Part shown: one piece after another, positions 27,624 through 35,942 of the stretch | Numbering within the stretch: the first letter of the stretch is position 1 | Layout of the letters: each line of letters begins with the position of its first letter | Assembly: GCF_019160155.1 (NCBI RefSeq) | Contig: NZ_JAFNIH010000044.1 | Coordinates: 151,496-215,495, forward strand | Length of the DNA: 64,000 bases | Source of the DNA: Pinisolibacter aquiterrae | Lineage (GTDB): Bacteria > Pseudomonadota > Alphaproteobacteria > Rhizobiales > Ancalomicrobiaceae | Direction: 5' to 3' | Position numbers and translations under genes: made by a program | The notes under the pieces: model-generated | Database searches by the model: none | Told to the model about the DNA's origin: nothing | Seen by the model: the letters and a program-made list of their open reading frames with translations, nothing else

Positions 27624-27830
27624 ATGAAGCTCTATCGTTATCTGACCGGCCCCGACGATTCCGCCTTCTGCAAGCGCGTCTCGGCCGCGCTCAACAAGGG
27701 CTGGCAGCTCGCCGGCGGCCCGACGCTCGCCTTCGATCCGGTCCAGGGGCGGATGATCTGCGGTCAGGCCGTGGTCAAGGAAGTGGTCGGCGTCGCCTAT
27801 ACCGAGGACACGGTTCTCTCGGACTGGTGA
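27624..27830 (+). CDS. DUF1737 protein
   Basis: A 68-residue protein that matches DUF1737: MKLYRYLTGPDDSAFCKRV at the start, then LNKGWQLAGGPTLAFD, a pattern shared across the family. It is a short, probably cytosolic beta-rich domain with no known function. It begins 7 bp after the CoA-ester lyase stop and almost certainly shares its transcript. The transcript probably ends at the hairpin immediately downstream. Confidence 0.88.
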   Translation: MKLYRYLTGPDDSAFCKRVSAALNKGWQLAGGPTLAFDPVQGRMICGQAVVKEVVGVAYTEDTVLSDW

Positions 27831-27831
27831 G

Positions 27832-27860
27832 GGCCGGCCTCGCGCGTTCTCGCGCCGGCC
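27832..27860. terminator. GC-rich hairpin between convergent genes
   Basis: GGCCGGC (27832-27838) pairs with GCCGGCC (27854-27860) around a 15-base loop that can itself pair (CGCG/CGCG). It separates the DUF1737 gene (plus) from the secreted protein gene (minus) and may stop both transcripts. No T-tract follows. Confidence 0.5.
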
Positions 27861-27863
27861 GGG

Positions 27864-28178
27864 TCAGCGAACCTCGGCGCGCGGCGCACCCTCGCCGGGG
27901 GCGGTCGGCGCGGTGCGCCCGTCGTCCGGCAGGACGGCGGTCGGGCAGGGCGCGTCGAGGATCGTCCAGGACGTGACGTTGAGATCCATCTCGCAGCGGG
28001 CGATGTGGAACCCCTTCGGGGTCGTCAGGCACAGGGTTTCGCCGAGCGCGGCGCGCCGGCCGGGCGCTCGGCAGGTCGATTCCTGCTCCTGCGCGGCGGC
28101 TGGGGCGGGAAAGAGGGGCGCGGCGACGAGCGCGCCCAGGACGACGGCGGCGTCTCGGGTCCGGAACATGACCGTCAT
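27864..28178 (-). CDS. Small exported protein of unknown function
   Basis: I do not recognise this protein. With the start at 28178 it has 104 residues; the ATG at 28169 is equally possible. The N terminus is a typical signal peptide (FRTRDAAVVLGALVAAPLFPAPAAA, cleavage probably after AAA). The mature part of about 75 residues contains four cysteines (ESTCRAPG, ETLCLTTPK, ARCEMD and DAPCPTA), which could form two disulfides in the periplasm. The tail is Pro/Ala/Glu-rich. It stands alone on the minus strand. Signal peptide and regular cysteine spacing favour a real gene. Confidence 0.6.
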   Translation of the reverse strand: MTVMFRTRDAAVVLGALVAAPLFPAPAAAQEQESTCRAPGRRAALGETLCLTTPKGFHIARCEMDLNVTSWTILDAPCPTAVLPDDGRTAPTAPGEGAPRAEVR

Positions 28179-28268
28179 CGTGCCACAGGCGATCGGGCGG
28201 GGCAACGAAGTCCCGAAACGAGACGTGCGCGGCCCCTGACGCAGCGTCCCGACGGCGGCCGGACGTGT

Positions 28269-28667
28269 TCAGGGCTGCCGGTAGATCTCGTCGACCTCGA
28301 CGCCGAAGGCGCCGACCATGCGGTTGGTCTCGCTCGCCATGCCGACGACCGCGACCAGCTCCAGGAACTGGGCCTCGGTCATGCCCTTGGCGCGGGCGGA
28401 GGCGGTGTGGGTGTGGATGCAGTAGTCGCAGCCGTTGGCGATGGAGACGGCGACGTAGAGCATCTCCTTGACCAGCGGATCGAGGGCGCCGGGGGCCATC
28501 ACCTGGCGGATGCTCTCCCAGGTCCGGCGCAGCGACACCGGATCATGGGCGAGCGCCCGCCAGAAGTCGTTGACGTGGTCGGTCTTGCGGGCGGCGCGGA
28601 TTTCGTCGAAGACGGCGCGCGCCTCGGGTGAGAGTTCGGCGTCGGTGAGTAGACGGACGGTCGCCAT
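28269..28667 (-). CDS. Carboxymuconolactone decarboxylase/AhpD-family protein
   Basis: This 132-residue all-helical protein carries the AhpD redox motif: Glu (KEMLYVAVS) followed by CDYCIHTHT, that is CxxC plus His. Such proteins reduce peroxides or thiols with a CxxC pair and often act in oxidative-stress or unknown decarboxylase-like roles. The start at 28667 gives a typical family N terminus (MATVRLLTDAELSPEARAVF). It lies 8 bp after the Omp19-like gene and is likely transcribed with it. No AhpC or regulatory partner is adjacent. Confidence 0.88.
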   Translation of the reverse strand: MATVRLLTDAELSPEARAVFDEIRAARKTDHVNDFWRALAHDPVSLRRTWESIRQVMAPGALDPLVKEMLYVAVSIANGCDYCIHTHTASARAKGMTEAQFLELVAVVGMASETNRMVGAFGVEVDEIYRQP

Positions 28668-28675
28668 CGGGCACC

Positions 28676-29245
28676 TCAGCGGGAGAGGGTGATCGCCTGC
28701 GAGCCGGCGGTGCGGCCGGAGAAGCGCTCGCCGCCGGCACCGACGAGGGTGGCGACGGTGGAGCCGTCGGAGCCCTTCAGCGTGACCTGCTTGCCCTGGA
28801 GATCCCAGGCCGAGATCTTCTGAAGTTCGGGCGAGGTGCAGCCCTTGGAGATGGCGCGGTAGCCGCCGGCCCAGCTGGTCAGGTTCATGAAGAGCTGGCA
28901 GTTGTCGGAACCGGAGGCGAGACGCCAGCCGCCGAGCAGCTCGGCGCGGCCGATGGTCGGGGCCTTGGCGGCGTCGACGGCGGCCGGAGCGCTCGGCCCG
29001 GGCGTCGCCGGCAGGGCGGCGACGGCGGTGTTCGGGTCGGCGGGCACGGCACCGGGGGGCGGAGGGGTGAGCGGCTGGAGAGTGCCCTGGGTCACCGGCG
29101 CGGTCGGGGCCGGGGTGAGCGGCTCGTAGGTCGCGGGGGCGGAGGAAGAGGAGAACCTCGGCCGGTCGCTCAGTCCGAGGCGGGAACAACCACCGGCCGC
29201 GGCGGCGATCATCACGACGACGGCCAAGCGCTCAGCGCGAATCAT
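28676..29245 (-). CDS. Omp19-like lipoprotein with AprI/Inh protease-inhibitor domain
   Basis: This 189-residue lipoprotein has a signal peptide ending in the lipobox AAGGC (lipid Cys20). A long Pro/Ala/Thr-rich linker (about 30-95) follows, then a compact beta-barrel Inh domain. The domain begins ELLGGWRLASGSDNCQLF and ends GRTAGSQAITLSR; two cysteines (NCQLF and KGCTS) form the family disulfide. The ending closely resembles that of Brucella Omp19, which inhibits host and bacterial proteases. Its natural role is probably to protect the envelope from serine or metalloproteases. No AprA-type protease gene is nearby. Confidence 0.85.
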   Translation of the reverse strand: MIRAERLAVVVMIAAAAGGCSRLGLSDRPRFSSSSAPATYEPLTPAPTAPVTQGTLQPLTPPPPGAVPADPNTAVAALPATPGPSAPAAVDAAKAPTIGRAELLGGWRLASGSDNCQLFMNLTSWAGGYRAISKGCTSPELQKISAWDLQGKQVTLKGSDGSTVATLVGAGGERFSGRTAGSQAITLSR

Positions 29246-29489
29246 TCTCGTAGTCTCCAGAGGGTCGGTCGGCCTGTTCTACCGCGTGTAGGCCGGCGAT
29301 GCGACTCTTCTCCGGCCGGGTCGCGGCGCCGTGATGGCTCACCAATACGTCATCAGACCAAAGGATGCGGCAGAACGTCGCATATCGGCAGTTCTCCCGA
29401 GCGGCCTCTTTTCAGCCGTATTGCGACGCAACATAATATTTCACGAATTGCTGCGATGCATCATCGCGGCGAACACAGGAGTAGACCCC
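29246..29489. promoter_or_regulatory. Divergent promoter region, lipoprotein/GNAT genes
   Basis: This stretch of 244 bp is AT-rich for the genome and holds no gene. On the GNAT side there are two palindromes: TTGCGACGCAA (29421-29431) directly before a -10-like CATAAT (29432-29437), and GCGATGCATCATCGC (29453-29467) in the leader, 23 bp before the start. They are candidate regulator sites. Confidence 0.45.
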
Positions 29490-30077
29490 ATGAACGAGCT
29501 CTCGCGCAGCGGCTCGATCCGGAAGCTGTGGGTGGCCGACACCGCCGCCTTCCGGGATCACCTGATGCGGCTCGACCCGCAGACCCGACGCAACCGCTTC
29601 GGCATGGCGGCCGGTGACGACTTCGTCCGCCGCTATGCCGAAACGAGCTTCGCGCTCGACACGCTCATCCACGGCATCTTCATCGGCGGCGATCTCGTCG
29701 GCGTCGGCGAGCTGCGCAGCCTCGGCCGTTCGCGCTCGGACGCGGAGGCCGCCTTCTCGGTGGAGACCGATTGGCAGGGCCGTGGCTTCGGCTCGAAGCT
29801 GATGGAGCGCGTCCTTCTCGCCGCCCGCAACCGGCGCATCGAGAAGCTCTACATGAACTGCCTCGCCTCGAACGGCCAGATGCAGCGGCTGGCGCGTCGG
29901 CACGGCGCCGAGCTCGAATACGAGGGTGGCGACGTCGTCGGCATCGTCGTGCCACAGACGCCGTCGCCGGCGTCGTGGCTACGCGAGGCGGTTCGCGACG
30001 GCTACGGCTGGGCGAGCGCGGTGGTCGACATGCAGAAGAAGGCGATGCCGGCCAAGCTCTTCGGCCGGGCGCACTGA
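29490..30077 (+). CDS. GNAT-family N-acetyltransferase
   Basis: This 195-residue protein has a GNAT fold: strands around FIGGDLVGVGELRSL, the acetyl-CoA pyrophosphate loop WQGRGFGSKLMERV and the final strand segment KLYMNCLASNGQMQRLARRHG. The acceptor is unknown. The C-terminal 45 residues (VPQTPSPASWLREAV...) are an extension beyond the core. The start at 29490 is preferred over an upstream in-frame ATG at 29331 because AGGAG lies 8 bases before it and the extra N-terminal residues do not look like protein. It is transcribed away from the Omp19-like lipoprotein gene and ends at a long perfect palindrome. Confidence 0.87.
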   Translation: MNELSRSGSIRKLWVADTAAFRDHLMRLDPQTRRNRFGMAAGDDFVRRYAETSFALDTLIHGIFIGGDLVGVGELRSLGRSRSDAEAAFSVETDWQGRGFGSKLMERVLLAARNRRIEKLYMNCLASNGQMQRLARRHGAELEYEGGDVVGIVVPQTPSPASWLREAVRDGYGWASAVVDMQKKAMPAKLFGRAH

Positions 30078-30126
30078 GCCCGTCCGCTCGGTCGCGCCCA
30101 CCCGGCGCCGACGAACCAAGGCAGAC

Positions 30127-30166
30127 ATGAAGAGGCCCCGGCGGGATCCCGCCGGGGCCTCTTCAT
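30127..30166. terminator. Perfect 40-bp palindrome, bidirectional terminator
   Basis: A perfect inverted repeat of two 20-base arms centred at 30146/30147 (arms begin ATGAAGAGGCCCCGGCGGGA). It lies between convergent genes (GNAT ends at 30077, sdhB at 30187). RNA from either strand folds into the same hairpin, and TCTTCAT is part of each trailing arm. Confidence 0.8.
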
Positions 30167-30186
30167 CGTCCGGGTCGACCGAGCCG

Positions 30187-30966
30187 TCAGAGGCGGCGCT
30201 CGATCATCATCTTCTTGATCTCCGCGATCGCCTTGGCCGGGTTCAGACCCTTGGGGCAGGTGTTCGCGCAGTTCATGATGGTGTGGCAGCGATAGAGGCG
30301 GAAGGGATCCTCGAGATTGTCGAGACGTTCGCCGGTCGCTTCGTCGCGGCTGTCGATCAGCCAGCGATAGGCCTGGAGCAGAACCGCCGGGCCGAGATAA
30401 CGGTCGCCGTTCCACCAGTAGCTCGGGCACGAGGTCGAGCACGAGGCGCAGAGGATGCACTCGTAGAGACCGTCGAGCTTGGTGCGGTCCTCGTGGCTCT
30501 GGCGCCACTCGGTCTGCGGGGTCGGGCTCACCGTCTTCAGCCAGGGCTCGATCGAGCGATGCTGAGCGTAGAAGTTGGTGAGATCGGGGATCAGATCCTT
30601 CACCACCGGCATGTGAGGGAGGGGATAGATCTTCACCGCGCCCTTCACCTCGTCCATGCCCTTGGTGCAGGCGAGGGTGTTGAGCCCGCCGATGTTCATC
30701 GCGCAGGAGCCGCAGATGCCTTCACGGCACGAGCGACGGAAGGTCAGCGACGGATCGATCTTGTTCTTGATGTAGATGAGACCGTCCAGAACCATCGGAC
30801 CGCAATCGTCGCGATCGACGAAATAGGTGTCGATCTGCGGGTTCTTGCCGTCGTCGGGATTCCATCTGTAGACCTTGAATTCGGTGAGCTTGGTCCCGCC
30901 GGCCGGCTTGGGCCAGGTCTTGCCGATCTTCACCGTGGAGTTCTTAGGCAACGTGAGCTCAACCAT
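30187..30966 (-). CDS. sdhB: Succinate dehydrogenase iron-sulfur subunit
   Basis: This 259-residue subunit carries electrons from the flavin to ubiquinone in complex II. The N-terminal ferredoxin domain has the [2Fe-2S] ligands in [12 protein letters not shown] and a further Cys in NTLACTKG. The C-terminal domain has [16 protein letters not shown] and [20 protein letters not shown], which bind [4Fe-4S] and [3Fe-4S] clusters; the Trp pair near the quinone is present. It is the last gene of the sdhCDAB operon, 78 bp after sdhA. Length and motifs are normal for the family. Confidence 0.98.
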   Translation of the reverse strand: MVELTLPKNSTVKIGKTWPKPAGGTKLTEFKVYRWNPDDGKNPQIDTYFVDRDDCGPMVLDGLIYIKNKIDPSLTFRRSCREGICGSCAMNIGGLNTLACTKGMDEVKGAVKIYPLPHMPVVKDLIPDLTNFYAQHRSIEPWLKTVSPTPQTEWRQSHEDRTKLDGLYECILCASCSTSCPSYWWNGDRYLGPAVLLQAYRWLIDSRDEATGERLDNLEDPFRLYRCHTIMNCANTCPKGLNPAKAIAEIKKMMIERRL

Positions 30967-31044
30967 TTCGGCCCGCCCTTTTCATCTGTCCGACCGTCGA
31001 GGTCCGTCGGCCGGCGGCCGACGGGTCGATGCGTCCGCGAGGGA

Positions 31045-32871
31045 TCAGTACACGCGAGCCTTGGGCTCGATGTAGGCGATGTCCTGCGTCATGGTGTAGG
31101 TGTGCACGGGACGGTCGTCGAGCGTCACCGACTTGGTGGCGCCGTCGGCCCAGGCCAACGTGTGCTTCATCCAATTGACGTCGTCGCGGTTCGGGAAGTC
31201 CTCGCGGGCATGCGCTCCGCGGCTCTCCTGACGGGCGGCGGCCGAGTTCATGGTGACCACGGCCTGCTCGATCAGGTTCTCGAACTCGAGGGTCTCGACG
31301 AGATCGGAGTTCCAGACCAGCGAGCGGTCGGTGACCTTCACGTCCGGCAGGCCTTCCCAGACCTTCTGGATCAGGCCGACGCCCTCTGCCAGAACCTCGC
31401 CGGTGCGGAACACCGCGCAGTTGTTCTGCATGGTGCGCTGCATCTTGTCGCGAAGGACGGCGGTCGGGGTCGAGCCCGAGGCGTAGCGGTACTTGTCGAG
31501 ACGCGACACCGCGAGCTCGCCGGCGTCCGCCGGAAGCTCGGGCTGACGCCCGTTCGCCACCACGGTCTCGACGCAGCGCAGGCCGGCGGCGCGGCCGAAC
31601 ACCACGAGGTCGGTCAGCGAGTTGGAGCCGAGACGGTTGGCGCCGTGGACCGACACGCAGGCGGCTTCGCCGATCGCCATCAGGCCGGGGACCACGGAAT
31701 CGGGGTCGCCGTTCTTCTTGGTGAGGACTTCGCCGTGGAAGTTGGTCGGGATGCCACCCATGTTGTAGTGCACGGTCGGCAGGATCGGGATCGGTTCCTT
31801 GGTCAGGTCGACGCCGGCGAAGATCTTCGCCGACTCGGTGATGCCGGGCAGACGCTCGGCCAGGATCGCGGGATCCAGATGGCTGAGGTGCAGGTGGATG
31901 TGATCCTTGTTCTTGCCGACGCCACGGCCCTCGCGGATCTCCATGGTGATGGAGCGCGAGACGACGTCGCGCGAGGCGAGGTCCTTGGCCGAGGGGGCGT
32001 AACGCTCCATGAAGCGCTCGCCGGCGGAATTGGTGAGGTAGCCGCCCTCGCCGCGCGCGCCCTCGGTGATGAGGACGCCGGCGCCGTAGATGCCGGTCGG
32101 GTGGAACTGCACGAACTCCATGTCCTGCATCGGCAGGCCGGCGCGCAGCACCATGCCGCCACCGTCGCCGGTGCAGGTATGGGCCGAGGTGCAGGAGAAG
32201 TAGGCGCGGCCGTAGCCGCCGGTCGCCAGAATGGTCTTCTGGGCCCGGAAGCGGTGCAGCGTGCCGTCCTCGAGGCAGAGCGCCACGACGCCGCGGCAGG
32301 CGCCGTCGGCATCCATGATCAGGTCGATGGCGAAATACTCGATGAAGAACTCCGCCGAGTGACGCAGCGACTGACCGTAGAGCGTGTGCAGGATGGCGTG
32401 GCCGGTCCGGTCCGCGGCGGCGCAGGTGCGCTGGGCGATGCCCTTGCCGTAGTGGGTGGTCATGCCGCCGAAGGGACGCTGATAGATCTTGCCTTCCTCG
32501 GTGCGCGAGAAGGGAACGCCCCAATGCTCGAGCTCGTAGACGGCGTCGGGCGCGTTGCGCACGAGATATTCGATGGCGTCCTGGTCGCCCAGCCAGTCCG
32601 ACCCCTTGACGGTGTCGTACATGTGGAAGCGCCAGCTGTCCTCGCCCATGTTGGCGAGGGAGGCGGCGACGCCGCCCTGAGCCGCGACGGTGTGGGAGCG
32701 GGTCGGGAACACCTTGGTCACGCAGGCGGTCTTGAGACCGGCCTCGGAGGCGCCGACCACGGCGCGCAGACCGGCGCCACCGGCGCCGACCACCACCACG
32801 TCGAAGGTGTGATCGATGAAGGGATAGGCGGTGCCGGACGTGCCGGGAGCCTTGACGTTGTTTTCGGCCAT
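31045..32871 (-). CDS. sdhA: Succinate dehydrogenase flavoprotein subunit
   Basis: This 608-residue catalytic subunit of complex II oxidises succinate to fumarate. It shows the FAD dinucleotide fold ([21 protein letters not shown]) and the covalent-FAD histidine in [11 protein letters not shown]. The active-site segment [20 protein letters not shown] and the C-terminal [16 protein letters not shown] segment (here [17 protein letters not shown]) are also present. The start [10 protein letters not shown] at 32871 lies 5 bp after sdhD and gives the family N terminus. An SDHAF4-type assembly factor for this subunit is encoded at 55578. Confidence 0.98.
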   Translation of the reverse strand: MAENNVKAPGTSGTAYPFIDHTFDVVVVGAGGAGLRAVVGASEAGLKTACVTKVFPTRSHTVAAQGGVAASLANMGEDSWRFHMYDTVKGSDWLGDQDAIEYLVRNAPDAVYELEHWGVPFSRTEEGKIYQRPFGGMTTHYGKGIAQRTCAAADRTGHAILHTLYGQSLRHSAEFFIEYFAIDLIMDADGACRGVVALCLEDGTLHRFRAQKTILATGGYGRAYFSCTSAHTCTGDGGGMVLRAGLPMQDMEFVQFHPTGIYGAGVLITEGARGEGGYLTNSAGERFMERYAPSAKDLASRDVVSRSITMEIREGRGVGKNKDHIHLHLSHLDPAILAERLPGITESAKIFAGVDLTKEPIPILPTVHYNMGGIPTNFHGEVLTKKNGDPDSVVPGLMAIGEAACVSVHGANRLGSNSLTDLVVFGRAAGLRCVETVVANGRQPELPADAGELAVSRLDKYRYASGSTPTAVLRDKMQRTMQNNCAVFRTGEVLAEGVGLIQKVWEGLPDVKVTDRSLVWNSDLVETLEFENLIEQAVVTMNSAAARQESRGAHAREDFPNRDDVNWMKHTLAWADGATKSVTLDDRPVHTYTMTQDIAYIEPKARVY

Positions 32872-32876
32872 GGTCC

Positions 32877-33251
32877 TCACATCCCGAACGAGAGCTTGGC
32901 GACCGCCCACAGGGTCGCGATGGCGACGAGCGCCGAGAAGAAGTTGTTCATGAGAACGAACAGGATCTTCCAGGCGTCGGAGGGCGTGTAGTCCTCGATG
33001 ATGACCTGCATGCCGATGCGCATGTGCAGGACGCCGGCGATCACCATCGCCGCGAAGGGGATGGCCACCAGCGGCGAGGAGAGAACGGCGTGGGCGCGCT
33101 CGTAGGGCGCGCCGACGACGCAGACGACCGCCAGGATGAAGATCACCGTCAGCGGCACCATCGCCACGGCGGTGATGCGCTGCATCCAGTAGTCCTCGGT
33201 GCCGAACTTGGCGGTGCCGCGACCACGAACCTGGGAAAGAGGCGTGCGCAT
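32877..33251 (-). CDS. sdhD: Succinate dehydrogenase membrane anchor subunit
   Basis: This 124-residue membrane subunit has three helices (about 25-46, 53-74 and 90-115). The conserved helix 2 segment [17 protein letters not shown] holds the heme b ligand His and the quinone-site Asp-Tyr. Together with SdhC it anchors complex II and binds ubiquinone. The start at 33251 is chosen because GAGG (33263-33260, minus strand), which overlaps the sdhC stop, is 8 bases before it; the ATG at 33257 and a GTG at 33260 are too close. The gene is packed between sdhC and sdhA. Confidence 0.95.
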   Translation of the reverse strand: MRTPLSQVRGRGTAKFGTEDYWMQRITAVAMVPLTVIFILAVVCVVGAPYERAHAVLSSPLVAIPFAAMVIAGVLHMRIGMQVIIEDYTPSDAWKILFVLMNNFFSALVAIATLWAVAKLSFGM

Positions 33252-33261
33252 GTTCATCACC

Positions 33262-33666
33262 TCACTTGACCATGTAGCCGACGACCCAGATCAGGATCGT
33301 GAAGACGCCGGACAGAACCCAGGTGCCGAGCGCCAGGAGACGACGCTCCTCGCCGAACCCGATGATCATGTCCCAGATCAGGAAGCGGATGCCGCCGATG
33401 AGGTGGCAGACCAGCGCCCAGGTGTAGCCGAACAGGACCAGACGTCCGATCCAGGAGCCGAAGGCCCACATGGCCCAGTCGTAGGCGACGGGGCCGGAAG
33501 CTGCGGCGATCAACCAGGCCGCGAGCAGCAGCGTGCCGAAATAGAGCGCCGCGCCGGTTCCGCGATGGACGACGGACATGACCATCGTCCAGGAGGGCGC
33601 GTAGATGAAGAGATGCGGCGAAAGGGGGCGCTCGACCCCATTGCCTGCTTTGCTCTGTGTCGACAT
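33262..33666 (-). CDS. sdhC: Succinate dehydrogenase cytochrome b556 subunit
   Basis: This 134-residue membrane subunit is the first gene of the sdhCDAB operon. It has the family motifs RPLSPHLFIY (13-22) and MSVVHRGTG (30-38), three membrane helices, and H88 in ALVCHLIGGIRFLIWD as the likely heme ligand. The Ser in the first motif and the Arg in the second are quinone-site residues in homologues. The promoter is probably in the 280-bp gap upstream. Confidence 0.96.
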   Translation of the reverse strand: MSTQSKAGNGVERPLSPHLFIYAPSWTMVMSVVHRGTGAALYFGTLLLAAWLIAAASGPVAYDWAMWAFGSWIGRLVLFGYTWALVCHLIGGIRFLIWDMIIGFGEERRLLALGTWVLSGVFTILIWVVGYMVK

Positions 33667-33947
33667 CGGCCTGTCTTCGATCCTTCGGGGTTGAAGGGCG
33701 GGCGAACCCGTCGCGCCACGGCGAGGAGCCGGGGTGTGGGTCGACGGTTCGGACGCACGGCTGGAAGCCTTCTAACCCTTTTGTGGGCGGTGCGTCAAAA
33801 CGTCCAAAGGGATTATTGCGCAGTCATGCGTCTGGTGCGGACCTACACCCGGGACGCGAGAAATACCAGATGGTGTCTCTGCTGATCGCATGGCTGCGAC
33901 GGGGCGGCGCCGCCGCCCGGATCGAGGCATGGGCCAGACCGCCGATC
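33667..33947 (-). promoter_or_regulatory. sdh promoter region and mch downstream region
   Basis: No gene is seen. On the minus strand a -35-like TTGACG (33798-33793) is followed 17 bases later by TTAGAA (33775-33770), a weak -10; transcription into sdhC would start near 33763. A perfect 12-bp GC palindrome (33903-33914) lies 34 bp after the mch-like stop and may be part of its terminator. Confidence 0.4.
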
Positions 33948-35000
33948 TCAGCGCGGGAGGACCGCCCAATAATCGAGGTCGAGAATCACCGAGGGGTCGT
34001 AGTCGCCGGTCTCGAGCTTGTAGGGCAGGTCGGCGCAGGGCCGGTCCTTGGTGGCGACGAGGCGCAGGCGCAGCGCGCCGACGTCGTCGCGGCCGGGCAG
34101 GTCGGCGGTCTCCAACACCTCCGACCAGGCGAAGACGGTGAGGCCGGCGAAGAGCGGCGCGACGTGGCGGCCGCCGTTGATGGCGGCGACGTGGAAGGCG
34201 TTGCCGAGGCCGTTGAAGGAGAGCGCGCGGGCGAGCGAAATGACGTGGCCGCCGTAGATCAGCCGGCGCCCGAAGCGGCCTTGGCCCTCGGTGAACTGGT
34301 TGAAATGGACCTTGGCGGTGTTCTGGTAGAGGCGGGTGGCGAGCATGTGCTCGGCCTCCTCCACGGTCATGCCGTCGACGTGGTCGATGCGCTCGCCGGC
34401 GCGATAGTCGCCGAAGCGATGGGACGAGCCGGCCAGCACGCCGTCATAGGCCTCGGGGTCCAGGACCGGCACGGCCGAGCCGATCTGCTCGGGCGTCAGC
34501 GCGGCCGGGAGTTCCGGGATCCTCTGGTCGGCGACGACGGCGCTCTCGTCGGCCTTGCGCACCATCACCCAGCGCACATAGTCGAGGACTTCCGCGCCAT
34601 GCTGGTTGTAGCCGGTGGAGCGGACGTAGACGACGCCGGTCTTGCCGTTGGAATTCTCCTTGAGGCCGATCACCTCGGAGACGGTCGAGAGCGTGTCGCC
34701 GGGATAGACGGGCGCGAGGAAGCGACAGCCGGCGTAGCCGAGATTGGCGACGGCGTTGAGCGAGACGTCCGGGACGGTCTTGCCGAAGACGACGTGGAAC
34801 ACCAGGAGGTCGTCGACGGGGGCGCGCGGGTAGCCGATGGCGCGGGCGAAGGCGTCCGACGACTGCACCGCGAAACGGGGGCCGTAGAGGGCGGTGTAGA
34901 GGGCGACGTCGCCGGTCGTCACGGTGCGCGGGGTGGCGTGACGGATCACCTGACCGATGCGGAAATCCTCGAAGAAATTGCCCGTGTTGGTCTTGGTCAT
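33948..35000 (-). CDS. mch: Mesaconyl-CoA hydratase-like MaoC protein
   Basis: This 350-residue protein has two hot-dog MaoC domains (about 5-165 and 185-340), the architecture of mesaconyl-CoA (C1) hydratase. That enzyme interconverts mesaconyl-CoA and beta-methylmalyl-CoA in the ethylmalonyl-CoA pathway for assimilating C2 compounds. Key segments are NFFEDFRIGQVIRHATPRTV at the start, a hydratase loop in the second domain (KVHFNQFTEGQGRFGRRLIYGGHV), and AINGGRHVAPLFAGLTVFAWSEVL near the C terminus. Length is typical of Mch. The CoA-ester lyase at 26735 could act next in the same route. It stands alone on the minus strand. Confidence 0.85.
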   Translation of the reverse strand: MTKTNTGNFFEDFRIGQVIRHATPRTVTTGDVALYTALYGPRFAVQSSDAFARAIGYPRAPVDDLLVFHVVFGKTVPDVSLNAVANLGYAGCRFLAPVYPGDTLSTVSEVIGLKENSNGKTGVVYVRSTGYNQHGAEVLDYVRWVMVRKADESAVVADQRIPELPAALTPEQIGSAVPVLDPEAYDGVLAGSSHRFGDYRAGERIDHVDGMTVEEAEHMLATRLYQNTAKVHFNQFTEGQGRFGRRLIYGGHVISLARALSFNGLGNAFHVAAINGGRHVAPLFAGLTVFAWSEVLETADLPGRDDVGALRLRLVATKDRPCADLPYKLETGDYDPSVILDLDYWAVLPR

Positions 35001-35153
35001 GGTCCGGCCCCCGGCGCTCGCGTGTCTCGGCCTTCCTGATGCCGGACGGCGCGGGCGCCGACAATCCCGCGAAGGTCGAATAGATCGCGCCGCGGTGCGA
35101 AACGATTCGGAATTTCGTGGCGGCGCGCTCGTGGGGGGACGTCGCGGGGGGCC

Positions 35154-35867
35154 TCAAGCGAGGCGCTTCACCTCCTCGAAGGCGCACATGTCGGCGAAGC
35201 GGCAGAAGGCGGGCGGGGCGAAGCGCAGGATCGGCGCGGCGGCGAGAAGATCGGCGAGGGCGTCGGCGAGCACGTTGCGCCAAGCGGCGAGGCGGTCGTC
35301 GGGGAGCCAGGCGATCGGATAGGCGAAGGTGACGTGGAAGACGTAGGTCTCGTGGTCGGGGTGGCGACAGCCGAAGAGATCGGCGAGGGCGTCGCGCCAG
35401 TCGGCGAGAGCGCGCCGGTCGGCCTCCTCCGCGCCCTCCAGCACCACGCCGTTCGGGGTCAGGCCGACGGGGCGGAAGACGAAGGGCGCGCGCGGGGCGA
35501 AGCCCTCGAGCCGGCCCGCGAAATGCGCGGTCATCGCCTCGACCGGAGTGTCGGTCGGGCGGTCGCCGGGCCAGAAGGGGGCGCGGCGGCGGGTGTCGAG
35601 GATGCCCTGGAACAGGGTGACGTGGAGGCTCTCGACGGGCGTGAAGGCGAAGTGATCGGCCTCGGGCATGACGGTGAGGCGGGCGCGGGCGGCGCTCAGC
35701 GCGGCCTCCTCGATCGACCCCGGCCGGACGTGACAGACGACGGTGTTGCCGGCCTCCGGCAGGAAGCGGCCGTCCCGGTCGTAACGGATGCCGAGGCGGG
35801 CCGGCGGGGCGGCGTTCTGCGAGCGGGCGAATCGGTCGATGTCGGTCGGATCGGTGGAGGTGGTCAC
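35154..35867 (-). CDS. DUF1868 protein of the 2H phosphodiesterase superfamily
   Basis: This 237-residue protein has the two HxT motifs that define 2H phosphodiesterases and ligases: H82-V-T84 in ESLHVTLFQG and H178-V-T180 in YVFHVTFAYP. The rest matches DUF1868 members in length and in the N-terminal RLGIRYDRDGRFLPEAGNT segment. Enzymes of the superfamily cleave or form 2',3'- or 2',5'-phosphodiester bonds, for example in RNA repair or cyclic phosphate processing; the substrate here is unknown. It is followed by the DUF429 gene in the opposite direction of window numbering, with 75 bp between them. Confidence 0.85.
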   Translation of the reverse strand: MTTSTDPTDIDRFARSQNAAPPARLGIRYDRDGRFLPEAGNTVVCHVRPGSIEEAALSAARARLTVMPEADHFAFTPVESLHVTLFQGILDTRRRAPFWPGDRPTDTPVEAMTAHFAGRLEGFAPRAPFVFRPVGLTPNGVVLEGAEEADRRALADWRDALADLFGCRHPDHETYVFHVTFAYPIAWLPDDRLAAWRNVLADALADLLAAAPILRFAPPAFCRFADMCAFEEVKRLA

Positions 35868-35942
35868 GGGTGGGCTCCTCGGTGGCGAGGCCCCATCCGA
35901 TCCGCTTCGTGTTGCAGGGCGATGTCGGTCGGCGGACGGCGC

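Noticed and set aside
29331..29489. Longer start for the GNAT gene
   Set aside because: The added segment overlaps promoter-like palindromes, and the ATG at 29490 has an ideal AGGAG.
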